Assembly (NCBI GenBank): GCA_013360945.1
Contig: JABWAQ010000005.1
Location: 1-64,000, forward strand
DNA: 64,000 nt
Source: Candidatus Brocadia sp.
Lineage (GTDB): Bacteria; Planctomycetota; Brocadiia; Brocadiales; Brocadiaceae
Direction of reading: 5' to 3'
Shown: piece by piece, positions 45,816-53,924 of the stretch
Layout of the letters: each line of letters begins with the position of its first letter
How positions within the stretch are numbered: the first letter of the stretch is position 1
Notes under the pieces: model-generated
What the model was told of the DNA's origin: nothing
Databases searched by the model: none
Seen by the model: only the letters and a program-made list of their open reading frames with translations
Made by a program: the position numbers and the translations under genes

Positions 45816-46753
45816 ATAAAGATTACGATGTGATTATTGTTGGCGGAGGGCCGGCTGCCCTTGCTACTGCTGTCTATACCTGTCGTGCTTTACTAAAGAC
45901 CGTCATCTTTGAAAAACAATATTTAGGTGGACAGTTAGTCGGTACCGATTTGATTGAGAATTATCCAGGATTTCCTGAAGTTATTAGTGGCGTTGATTTG
46001 ACGCAACGAATGGAGGCTCAGGCCAAGCGGTTCGGTGTAGAGATTCGGTACGAAGAGGTCCTGAAGTTAAGGGTAGAAAACGGCTTAAAAGTTGTGACAA
46101 CCGATACCGATACCTATGCAAGTCAAGTGGTTATTCTCGCCGCAGGTGCAGATCCTAAAAAGTTGGGGGTGCCTGGTGAAAAGGAGTTTTATGGAAAAGG
46201 CGTTAGTTACTGTGCGACCTGTGATGGCGCTTTTTATAAAGATAAAGATGTGGTAGTCGTTGGAGGAGGTGATTCTGCCATAACCGAGGGTATTTTTCTG
46301 ACCAAATATGCAAAAACCGTACAGATTATACACAGAAGGGATGAGTTTAGGGCCACAAAGATTTATCTGAAAGAAGCTTTTTCAAATCCAAAGATAAAGG
46401 TGGTGCTCAATACAGTAATCAAAAGTGTTCACGGACAGGAAATGGTTAATGGCGTTGTTACTCAAAACGTTTTGACAAAGAAAGAGAATGATGTTCCCTG
46501 TCAGGGTGTTTTCATATTTATTGGGAGCGTGCCTAATACGGGTTTTTTGGGCAATTTGTTATGTGTGGATACCGGGTGTCATATTGAGACAAACATCCAT
46601 ATGGAAACTGCTATCGAAGGGTTGTATGCCGTTGGAGATATTCGAAAAAATTCATACCGGCAAATTGCGACTGCGATTGGAGAAGGAGTTACAGCGGCTA
46701 TTGCGGCAGAACACAAACTAGCAGAATTGAAGGCCTTAGGTAAAGCAAAATAG
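45812..46753 (+). CDS. trxB: Thioredoxin reductase (TrxB family)
   Basis: 313 residues from a GTG at 45812 that overlaps the tetraheme stop by four bases (GTGA); upstream in-frame ATGs overlap the cytochrome gene further and add atypical residues. FAD motif IIVGGGPAALAT, redox-active CATCDG, NAD(P)-motif VVVGGGDSAITEG and VGDIRKN are present. It passes NADPH electrons to thioredoxin or a similar disulfide. Confidence 0.92.
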   Translation: MNKDYDVIIVGGGPAALATAVYTCRALLKTVIFEKQYLGGQLVGTDLIENYPGFPEVISGVDLTQRMEAQAKRFGVEIRYEEVLKLRVENGLKVVTTDTDTYASQVVILAAGADPKKLGVPGEKEFYGKGVSYCATCDGAFYKDKDVVVVGGGDSAITEGIFLTKYAKTVQIIHRRDEFRATKIYLKEAFSNPKIKVVLNTVIKSVHGQEMVNGVVTQNVLTKKENDVPCQGVFIFIGSVPNTGFLGNLLCVDTGCHIETNIHMETAIEGLYAVGDIRKNSYRQIATAIGEGVTAAIAAEHKLAELKALGKAK

Positions 46754-46854
46754 TGATTCTTGTGCACCGAAAAGTGAAAATATACCAAAATGATTCCTTT
46801 GTATTCTCTTTAGTCAAGCTTTGATAATATTTTAAATATTAGAAGGAGGGGATA

Positions 46855-47307
46855 ATGGCAACAATGGATGTAAAAGAAATTATTAAGCAAGCCGCACAAC
46901 AGGAGGACAAGGCATATAAATTTTATATGGATGCATTAAAGTTTGTTAAAGATCCAGCGGCACAATTATGGTTAAAAGAACTTGCCGACGAAGAATTAAA
47001 ACATAAGGAGTTGTTGCAAAATTTTGATGCCTCTAAAATCAAGAAGTTCAAACCTGAAAAAATTCAAGACCTCCATATTACAGAGTATCTGGTCGATAAA
47101 GATGTTTCAGAAATCAAAGATTTCCAGGATGTACTGATTGTAGCCATGAAGAAGGAACAAAAGTCCTATAATTTTTATGTGAGCATGGCCAAATCTGCTG
47201 ATAATCCTGATATGAAAAAGTTATGCAAAATTTTAGCCCAGGAGGAACTAAAACACAAACACAAGCTTGAACTGTATTACGATGACAACGTGTATCAATG
47301 GGATTAA
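46855..47307 (+). CDS. Rubrerythrin-like di-iron protein without rubredoxin domain
   Basis: 150 residues with a full set of di-iron ligands: QEDKAYKF, DEELKHKEL, KKEQKSYNF and QEELKHKHK. It is the ferritin-like domain only. A GGAGGGG lies before the ATG. Electrons may come from the separate rubredoxin in the same island. Confidence 0.87.
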   Translation: MATMDVKEIIKQAAQQEDKAYKFYMDALKFVKDPAAQLWLKELADEELKHKELLQNFDASKIKKFKPEKIQDLHITEYLVDKDVSEIKDFQDVLIVAMKKEQKSYNFYVSMAKSADNPDMKKLCKILAQEELKHKHKLELYYDDNVYQWD

Positions 47308-47610
47308 CGATTGTTTAAATAGTCCTGAAAACTATTTAGCCAATTTTTTCTTTTAATAACCCATTAAAGAGATTGTGGAGATTGCTACTTTGGAGGAAAA
47401 AGGAAAAATAGAGAATTAATGGTTTATAAGGTTAAATGTAATATGTCAATTTCTGATCCCTCAGCGCGTACGATGGATAAGAGGATTAAAAGTGGACGAA
47501 TTCCTGCCTGCTGAGAGAAAAGATACGCTGCTCGTACGAAGGGAAAGTTGCCATGTGCAAAGGAGGCGTTAGCAGATTTTAGGCGGGAGTACATCTACGT
47601 TTTTACTTAA
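47308..47610. other. Gap with no gene seen
   Basis: Intervening region between the rubrerythrin (plus) and a minus-strand gene. A 31-codon frame at 47419 and several CGTACG palindromes (for example near 47466 and 47534) are seen, with no support for a gene. Confidence 0.4.
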
Positions 47611-47901
47611 TTACGGTAGGATAAACACCTTCAATAACTTATAAAGTACGTACGTGATAATGCCAAAAAAGAAAAAAAAGGTAATAACCTCTGCAAAGAC
47701 CATCTTGTCCCTTTTCTTTAGTATTTTCTGGACTTTTTCTATATCGTGAGGACTGATCCATACTCCTTCCCAGGGATATTTGCCTTGACTCTTACATTTT
47801 TCATATTCCTTTAACAGCTCATCTTTTATCTTTTCTCTTGCTTGCTTTTTCAACTCTCTGATCTTTAGAGAAAAAGGATCATCTTTCATTTTCTTGACCA
47901 T
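47611..47901 (-). CDS. Small membrane-anchored hypothetical protein
   Basis: 96 residues: a charged amphipathic start (MVKKMKDDPFSLKIREL, about 1-40), a middle with PWEGVWISPHDIEKVQK, and one C-terminal membrane helix (about 68-93, rich in Phe). No family is recognised. It ends the minus-strand glycan locus and may be an accessory of it. Confidence 0.55.
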   Translation of the reverse strand: MVKKMKDDPFSLKIRELKKQAREKIKDELLKEYEKCKSQGKYPWEGVWISPHDIEKVQKILKKRDKMVFAEVITFFFFFGIITYVLYKLLKVFILP

Positions 47902-48030
47902 GGTGCAATGTAGTAAACAAAGTGCGTACGAAAAGTAGTTTTAAATATACGATGAAATTTAAGTTGATAATTTTTTAATGCCTTATGTCAGGATTTGCCG
48001 TACATAAATTTAAATAAACAAACCCTCCGT

Positions 48031-48273
48031 TTAAAACTGCACGTGCAAAAGGAAAACAAAAAGTATAAAAATAAAAAGCAATGTAGAGACTCCTAAGAAT
48101 ATACCTAAGAGGATACCTCCTGCATATTGCAAGGGATAAGCCATATTCCGGAAAAAAAGAAAGGGCATGGAAGGTACATGCCCTTCTTGTTCAGACCTTG
48201 ACTGTAACTGACTAAGAAATCTCCTTTTTTCTTTTTTTTCAAGGATAGTTAATATCTCATCATCGGTAATCAT
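48031..48273 (-). CDS. Small membrane protein overlapping the Wzz-type gene
   Basis: 80 residues; a soluble start (MITDDEILTILEKKEKRRFLSQL) and two C-terminal hydrophobic segments (about 38-56 and 58-80). It overlaps the chain-length gene by four bases (ATGA), which supports translation. Function unknown; likely an inner-membrane partner in polysaccharide export. Confidence 0.6.
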   Translation of the reverse strand: MITDDEILTILEKKEKRRFLSQLQSRSEQEGHVPSMPFLFFRNMAYPLQYAGGILLGIFLGVSTLLFIFILFVFLLHVQF

Positions 48274-49649
48274 GTCTCGTCCTTTGTGGATTCCACAGCC
48301 TTCACCAATCGATACACCATTCCCACGCGGGCACCTTGCAGATAATCGAGGAAGAAACTATAAAATATACCGCCCACAAAACCTACCATAGCAGCTATTA
48401 TCATATTCAACCACCAGATAGGAAAGGAAGGCCTTGAAGGTGGGGTAGCCTCTTCTATCTGGACAGCCACCTCAGGCGGCCTTTTAGTCTGAGATTTAAC
48501 CTCTTCCAGATTTACTACAAGTGTGTCAACAAGTTTTTTATACCGATCGACCTCGATAACAAGAATATCGAGTTGTCTTTTTAGCTCAGGTATTTCCTGT
48601 ATTCTGTCTTCTAATGCTTTTAGCGCTTTTTTGGTTCCGTTTATATCAGCCGCTATCCTCTCTTTTTCAACGTAAAGATTAATCACCTGTCTTCGCAAAT
48701 TCTCGTAAAAAGTATCTGGAGTTTTTATCTTGCTTTTTATTATGCTCTCAATTTCTTTATCGATATTCCTCTTTATCTCTTCATAATTTTTCTTTAAGAT
48801 TTTATATTCAGGATGTGGCTCTTTTATCTCTACGCTCAGGGCAGCCATCTTGGAATCTAAATCAGACAATTGTGCTTTTAGCTTCTCTAACATCGGGCTG
48901 GTAATTACAAGATCAGAGATGTTGAAGGCACGGTTTTCATCTTTCAATTTTCTTTTCGTTGCCAAAATTTTATTTTTGTTTTCAGCATACTCAACCTGAT
49001 GCGTTTTTAATTGAGATTCAAAATTTGACTTCATGGAAATGAGTTGTTTTATTTCTTCCTCCAGGTTTGCAGTTCCATGTTCTTTCTGAAAATCACTCAA
49101 TTTTTCCCTGGCCTCTGAAAGGCTCTTTTGATTCCTTGCTATTTCATCTTCCATGGTTGTCTGTCTCCTTAATTGAGACTTAAGGGAATAATCATCCATG
49201 AGCTGCCTGAAATACTTTACATAGGCATTGGCAATACTAGCGGCAAAAAAGGGGTTTTTGTCCCGTACATATATCTCTATCATATACTCGTCAGTCAGGG
49301 TAAAATCCACGTCTGTTACAGCAAGATCCATGTTTGTTTTGTGGGGGAATTCCTTTTGTATCAGGTTTGTCATGGCCTTACTCTTCAGGATGCCAATATA
49401 TGGCGCATTCGGGTCTTCGCTGGCGTTAGGCGCAAGGGGAGATCTGCCTGTTGTTACCCCAGGCGGGGTAAAGAAGGTCGTGATATCAGGGTCTTTCGGT
49501 ACAAAAAATACAGCCTTTCCCTCGTAGACGGGCTGGAGTGTCTTTGAAAGTATTAAGGCTGTTAGCATGGCTGAAATGGTTACAATGAATATTGCTACCT
49601 TTCTCCTATACAATACAAGCCAATAATCTAATAAGGTCTTTTCTGTCAT
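48270..49649 (-). CDS. Wzz/GumC-type polysaccharide chain-length determinant
   Basis: 459 residues. Membrane helices near both ends (about 17-35 and 410-430) flank a large periplasmic region with Wzz-like start YWLVLYRRKVAIFIVTISAM and long coiled coils (about 150-380), including a PPEVAVQIEEATPPSRPSFP segment before the second helix. It sets polymer length or couples export. No tyrosine-kinase domain is fused. Confidence 0.88.
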   Translation of the reverse strand: MTEKTLLDYWLVLYRRKVAIFIVTISAMLTALILSKTLQPVYEGKAVFFVPKDPDITTFFTPPGVTTGRSPLAPNASEDPNAPYIGILKSKAMTNLIQKEFPHKTNMDLAVTDVDFTLTDEYMIEIYVRDKNPFFAASIANAYVKYFRQLMDDYSLKSQLRRQTTMEDEIARNQKSLSEAREKLSDFQKEHGTANLEEEIKQLISMKSNFESQLKTHQVEYAENKNKILATKRKLKDENRAFNISDLVITSPMLEKLKAQLSDLDSKMAALSVEIKEPHPEYKILKKNYEEIKRNIDKEIESIIKSKIKTPDTFYENLRRQVINLYVEKERIAADINGTKKALKALEDRIQEIPELKRQLDILVIEVDRYKKLVDTLVVNLEEVKSQTKRPPEVAVQIEEATPPSRPSFPIWWLNMIIAAMVGFVGGIFYSFFLDYLQGARVGMVYRLVKAVESTKDET

Positions 49650-49671
49650 TAATCTCCGGTTAATCAGTTGT

Positions 49672-51381
49672 TCAACTGGGTTGTTTTATGAGAAGGTTAT
49701 TTAAAACAAGATAATCTACTTTTGTTTTTAGGAAGCACTTTATAGCATCTTCCGGTGTGCATACAATTGGCTCCTGTACGTTAAAAGAGGTATTTAAGAG
49801 TACAGGAACGCCGGTAAGTTTTTCAAACTCTTTTATAAGGTTCCAGTATTGGGGGTTGGTGTCTTTGCTTACTGTCTGAGGCCGTGCAGTTCCATCAACG
49901 TGAGTTACCGCAGGAATTTCCTTCAGTTTATCAGGGTTTACTTTAAAAGCAAATAACATAAAAGGAGATGGAATAGGATTTCCAAAATAGCTGAAGCTCT
50001 TTTCTTCTAAGACAGAGGGGGCAAAAGGTCTGAATGACTCTCGTTGTTTTACCTTACAGTTTATCATGTCCTTCATTTCTGCCCTTCGGGGATCTGCCAA
50101 AAGACTCCGGTTCCCTAATGCCCTTGGTCCCCATTCCATACGCCCCTGAAACCAGCAAACCAGCTTGCCATTGGATAATGCGGCGGCTATTTTACTGCAT
50201 AACTTCTCATTTGTCAAATCATCACAACAAGAAAGGCCAAAACCCTTCAATGCATTAACACAAATTTGATTTGAATAGGATGGTCCCAAATACGCATCCT
50301 TCATTTGATAATATCGTGGCTTCCGGGTATACCGATGGTACACATAAAGGGCGGCGCCGATGGATGTTCCTGCATCCCCCGCTGCTGGTTGTATAAATAT
50401 CTGACGAAATGGGGTGTTGTCAAAGAGCTTCCCGTTTGCAACGCAGTTTAATGCAACCCCTCCGGCCAAACAAAGATTATCTACCCTTGTTTCCGTGTAC
50501 AGATGATTTACCATGTGAAAGAGGACTTCTTCAAGAACTATCTGAGCGCTTTTGGCAATATCCATATGCCGGAGGGTAATCTCCTCGTCCGGTAGTCGGT
50601 TCTTTCCCAACGTCCTGATGGTTTCCTCCAAAAAAATTCCGTCTCGGGCAAGATGATAATCAATGAAGCCGGTGTTCAGTTTAAATGTTCCATCCTGAAA
50701 AATATGAAATACCTTCTTTCTTAATAAATCGGCAAATGCAGGTTCACCATACGATGCCATCCCCATTACCTTATATTCATCAGACTGTGCCTTAAAGCCC
50801 AGAAACCCTGTAATAGCCGCATAAAACTGTCCGAGAGAATGGGGAAGTTTTATTGACTTTAGCTGTTTTATCGTATTCCCCTCGCCAATCCAGAAGACAG
50901 AGGTATTCGATTCCCCTGCCCCATCCACGGTCAAAATGGCTGCCCTTTCGTACGGAGAAACATAGTAGGCGCTCGCCGCATGGCTCAGGTGATGATCGAC
51001 ATAGTGGAGCTTAAATTTCCCTTTACCGAAATGCCTTTCAAGGAGCCGCCTCATCGTAAAGAGTTGATACCATTCATTCCCCATTTGTCCGAATCCTCGA
51101 TGCGCTTTCGCCTTAAAAGCACTTTTTGAGAAAGAAACGGAATTCAGGGCGTTGAAGATTCTTGTCCCCAGCGCCCATGGTCTCCATGACACTGCAACCG
51201 CATCCACATCTTTAATGGTTATACCTGCTTCACACAAGCAATACGTAATGGCATTTGCAGGAAAGCCAATATGATGTTTCCGCCTGGTAAACCTCTCCTC
51301 TTCCGCAGCAGCTACCACCCTGCCATCAACCACGATGGCTGCTGAAGCATCGTGCATGTTGTTTATGCCAAGCGTGATCAC
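49672..51381 (-). CDS. NodU/CmcH-family carbamoyltransferase
   Basis: 569 residues. The N-terminal ASKHA-type kinase fold (GINNMHDASAAIVVDG, EEERFTRRKH) and the C-terminal domain (GRMEWGPRALGNRSLLADPR, NTSFNVQEPIVCTPEDA) are complete. It transfers carbamoyl from carbamoyl phosphate to a sugar or other hydroxyl via an adenylate intermediate. It sits between the EF-hand gene (4-base overlap) and the Wzz-type gene, so the acceptor is likely a glycan. Confidence 0.93.
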   Translation of the reverse strand: MITLGINNMHDASAAIVVDGRVVAAAEEERFTRRKHHIGFPANAITYCLCEAGITIKDVDAVAVSWRPWALGTRIFNALNSVSFSKSAFKAKAHRGFGQMGNEWYQLFTMRRLLERHFGKGKFKLHYVDHHLSHAASAYYVSPYERAAILTVDGAGESNTSVFWIGEGNTIKQLKSIKLPHSLGQFYAAITGFLGFKAQSDEYKVMGMASYGEPAFADLLRKKVFHIFQDGTFKLNTGFIDYHLARDGIFLEETIRTLGKNRLPDEEITLRHMDIAKSAQIVLEEVLFHMVNHLYTETRVDNLCLAGGVALNCVANGKLFDNTPFRQIFIQPAAGDAGTSIGAALYVYHRYTRKPRYYQMKDAYLGPSYSNQICVNALKGFGLSCCDDLTNEKLCSKIAAALSNGKLVCWFQGRMEWGPRALGNRSLLADPRRAEMKDMINCKVKQRESFRPFAPSVLEEKSFSYFGNPIPSPFMLFAFKVNPDKLKEIPAVTHVDGTARPQTVSKDTNPQYWNLIKEFEKLTGVPVLLNTSFNVQEPIVCTPEDAIKCFLKTKVDYLVLNNLLIKQPS

Positions 51382-51896
51382 AACAAAGGATCCTCTTCCG
51401 TTCCGGCATCTTCCGCGTTCTCCGTTTTTTTCGTTTCCTTCTCTCCCTTTGTTTGCTTTTGTTTCTGCTTCTGTTTAAATTGTTTTACCTCATCTACAGT
51501 TACAAATCCATCCTTGTCTGCATCCACGAGCTGGAATCGTTTTGCTGCCTTTTCCGCAGCTTTTTTTTCAGTAAAGGCAACCACCTCGTCTTTGGACAAC
51601 TTGCCATCCGCGTTGGTATCGGCATCGGCAAATCCCATCTTTTGCAAATTTTTCCCCTTTAGCTCGTCCTTGGTTAAGAACCCATCACCATTAACATCCA
51701 TCTTCTGCAATAACTCCTCAGCCTTCTTGTCTGCCCTCTTGTTAACACAGACATCAACCTCATCCTTGGACAATTTCCCATCCTTGTTAGCATCAGCGGC
51801 AACAAACTTGGGTGGTAATTCTTCGGCGTGAATAACTGTCATGCCGGCAAAAAAAAATAAAAATCCTGTCGAAGTTATGAGTCTCTTAATCTTCAA
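51378..51896 (-). CDS. Exported four-EF-hand calcium-binding protein
   Basis: 172 residues with a signal peptide (about 1-24) and four EF-hand loops at about 35-46, 67-78, 93-104 and 125-136 (for example DANKDGKLSKDE), then a Lys/Glu-rich tail. Its 3' end overlaps the carbamoyltransferase start by four bases, so the two are translated together. It would bind calcium in the periplasm or at the surface. Confidence 0.88.
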   Translation of the reverse strand: MKIKRLITSTGFLFFFAGMTVIHAEELPPKFVAADANKDGKLSKDEVDVCVNKRADKKAEELLQKMDVNGDGFLTKDELKGKNLQKMGFADADTNADGKLSKDEVVAFTEKKAAEKAAKRFQLVDADKDGFVTVDEVKQFKQKQKQKQTKGEKETKKTENAEDAGTEEDPLL

Positions 51897-52374
51897 AATA
51901 TTTCTCCTTATTAAAAATTTGTGAACACGGTTATTTGGATATCCAAAACAGATCTGGCATTTTTAAACGAATTCCTCAAGATGTAACACAGCAAAAACCA
52001 AAGGGCTAATTCTCCTCTGTTTTGTGCTCAGCCCTTCCGGATCAAAGCGAGTCGCATCCCTTATAAAATTATAATCAAGAATATCACCTCCTTAAAAGTT
52101 ATTCAACATTTACGTAAGAAGATCATGCGGGCCGAGTTTGTTCTTCAACAGATTTGAGGAAAGCCAACAGGGCATTCTCGCAAGAGTTAAAATGACTTTG
52201 CCGCCTTTTTGTTTTGTCGGACTCCATCCTCTTTCAACTTTCTTGAATATACTCTTCCAGGCTAGTTGAAGATGACATACATTGTTCTGCACGCAACAGA
52301 ACAGTGACGGCACTATTGATGACGGCCGGAAAAACAATCGGTGTTATATAAACCAGTTTTTTGAGATCCACAAA
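51897..52374. other. Non-coding gap with a terminator-like hairpin
   Basis: No gene is supported; a 75-codon minus-strand frame near 52110-52337 has no ribosome-binding site or recognisable motif. On the minus strand a hairpin AAGGGCTGA/TTAGCCCTT (52036-52028 with 52009-52001) is followed by TGGTTTTTG, a weak terminator for the upstream O-antigen ligase transcript or an attenuator for the EF-hand gene. Confidence 0.5.
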
Positions 52375-53886
52375 TCACCGTACACTAAAATCATTATCAA
52401 TCATAATGTTCCCCGTTCGATGAAAAGGGACCTGTTTATTAGCAAGGATAAGCGCAGTGCTTTCAGTTAATGCAAATAGCACCCACAAAAAAGGTTCTAC
52501 ATAAGCAGCAATAAACTGTGCACCTATAAAATAAATAATAATTCCACACAAAAGCCCTTTCACTACAGGAAGATAAACCGGATCCTTTACCACTAAATTA
52601 AGACAGATAAGGCGGAATAGCGCCCAAATATACATACTGAGATAAATAATAAACCCAAATATACCGGCTTCATCAAGGATTAGGATAAAGGCATTATGGG
52701 CAGGCCAACCAAGAAAATTATCCGTATATTTACCCCCCTTCCCACGGCCTGATAATTTATAATCACTCCACAAAAATCCTTGAATACCGTCTCTGTTGAG
52801 TTGTATCCTTTCCCTCTCAATTTTCGGTATGTCTCGTACAATATACGAAATAGTATCCCCTTTACCTGGGAGATAAGCAAGCAGCGTGAGCATAATGATA
52901 ATCAGCAAAAGAATAACTACTGCAGAATGAAAAATATAGCGTCGTTTCCTCATTATCAGCAAAAGCATAAGCGCCACAAAGAACCCCAATAAAACATCTT
53001 TTGCCATTGTCAATAACAATGCAGCAAACATTGCAAAGGAAGCGACGTATAAAAACAACCTCTTTTTGATTCCTGTTACCAGAGGGTTGGGAAAAACTAA
53101 GAAACTAATGGTAATGATCAAAGTTGACGAAAGAAGAATCGCCAGCATCCTGTATGACAGCATGAAGGCCGGCACCCTGAAAAGACCACTTTCAAACATT
53201 CGTTTAAGCTCTGATTTCGGAATCATACCAATAACTAAAGTTCCCGTTGTTATCCACATGAATTCTTGAAATATAGCAAATACCGCACTGCAACTGGTAA
53301 TTATGATAAGCCATTTTACCCCTTTTATTACAAGTTTTTTTGAATATAAACAATTTGTCATGAGAAAAAACATCAAGATTACCTTCGTATAGACAAATTG
53401 GGTTCTTGAGGGTAATCTTAAGTTTACGAGAGGAAGTAAAATAAATACAAGAAGCAATAGGTTCAAGAGATTTATCGGGGTATTAATAAAATTTTTTTTC
53501 TCTTTCACGAACGCATCTATTAAAACCACCAGTAAAAACACTCCAAGCGCGAGATCACTTGCATCGACGATTCCTAATTGAAGCGCCGATGTTTGATATC
53601 CAGCTATGTAGAAAATTACAAAAAGTAATTCTTTGTTCTCTAGAATTTTGGCAATATTTTTACCAAGATATTTTACCAGAAAAAATAGCGCTACTACTAT
53701 AGCAAAGATCAGGAGTGAAAATGTAAAAGGCAACAATTTGATGCCTGCCAGATGGTTTAGGCAGGTAGTACCGTACGGATCAAAAATAATTAAACAACCG
53801 ATCGCCAAACCTGCAATCAGATGTAAAAAAATCAGTGCATACCCATGCAATGGACTGGTTCTTTGTTGATTATCAGTTACTAGCAT
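52375..53886 (-). CDS. O-antigen ligase/polymerase-like membrane protein (Wzy_C family)
   Basis: 503 residues with about 11-12 membrane helices and a large external loop (about 340-400) ending GRGKGGKYTDNFLGWPAHNAFI, where the WPAHN histidine matches the conserved loop motif of O-antigen ligases. It links or polymerises lipid-carried glycan at the periplasmic face. The short C-terminal end is cytoplasmic. Confidence 0.82.
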   Translation of the reverse strand: MLVTDNQQRTSPLHGYALIFLHLIAGLAIGCLIIFDPYGTTCLNHLAGIKLLPFTFSLLIFAIVVALFFLVKYLGKNIAKILENKELLFVIFYIAGYQTSALQLGIVDASDLALGVFLLVVLIDAFVKEKKNFINTPINLLNLLLLVFILLPLVNLRLPSRTQFVYTKVILMFFLMTNCLYSKKLVIKGVKWLIIITSCSAVFAIFQEFMWITTGTLVIGMIPKSELKRMFESGLFRVPAFMLSYRMLAILLSSTLIITISFLVFPNPLVTGIKKRLFLYVASFAMFAALLLTMAKDVLLGFFVALMLLLIMRKRRYIFHSAVVILLLIIIMLTLLAYLPGKGDTISYIVRDIPKIERERIQLNRDGIQGFLWSDYKLSGRGKGGKYTDNFLGWPAHNAFILILDEAGIFGFIIYLSMYIWALFRLICLNLVVKDPVYLPVVKGLLCGIIIYFIGAQFIAAYVEPFLWVLFALTESTALILANKQVPFHRTGNIMIDNDFSVR

Positions 53887-53924
53887 ACATGCCTTTTTGT
53901 CTATAGTAATTTCGCGGCTATCGG

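Noticed and set aside
48039-48052. CTGCACGTGCAAAAG as a parS-like site
   Set aside because: Only the CACGTG core matches.
52110-52337. 75-codon minus-strand frame in the gap before the O-antigen ligase
   Set aside because: No ribosome-binding site and no recognisable pattern.
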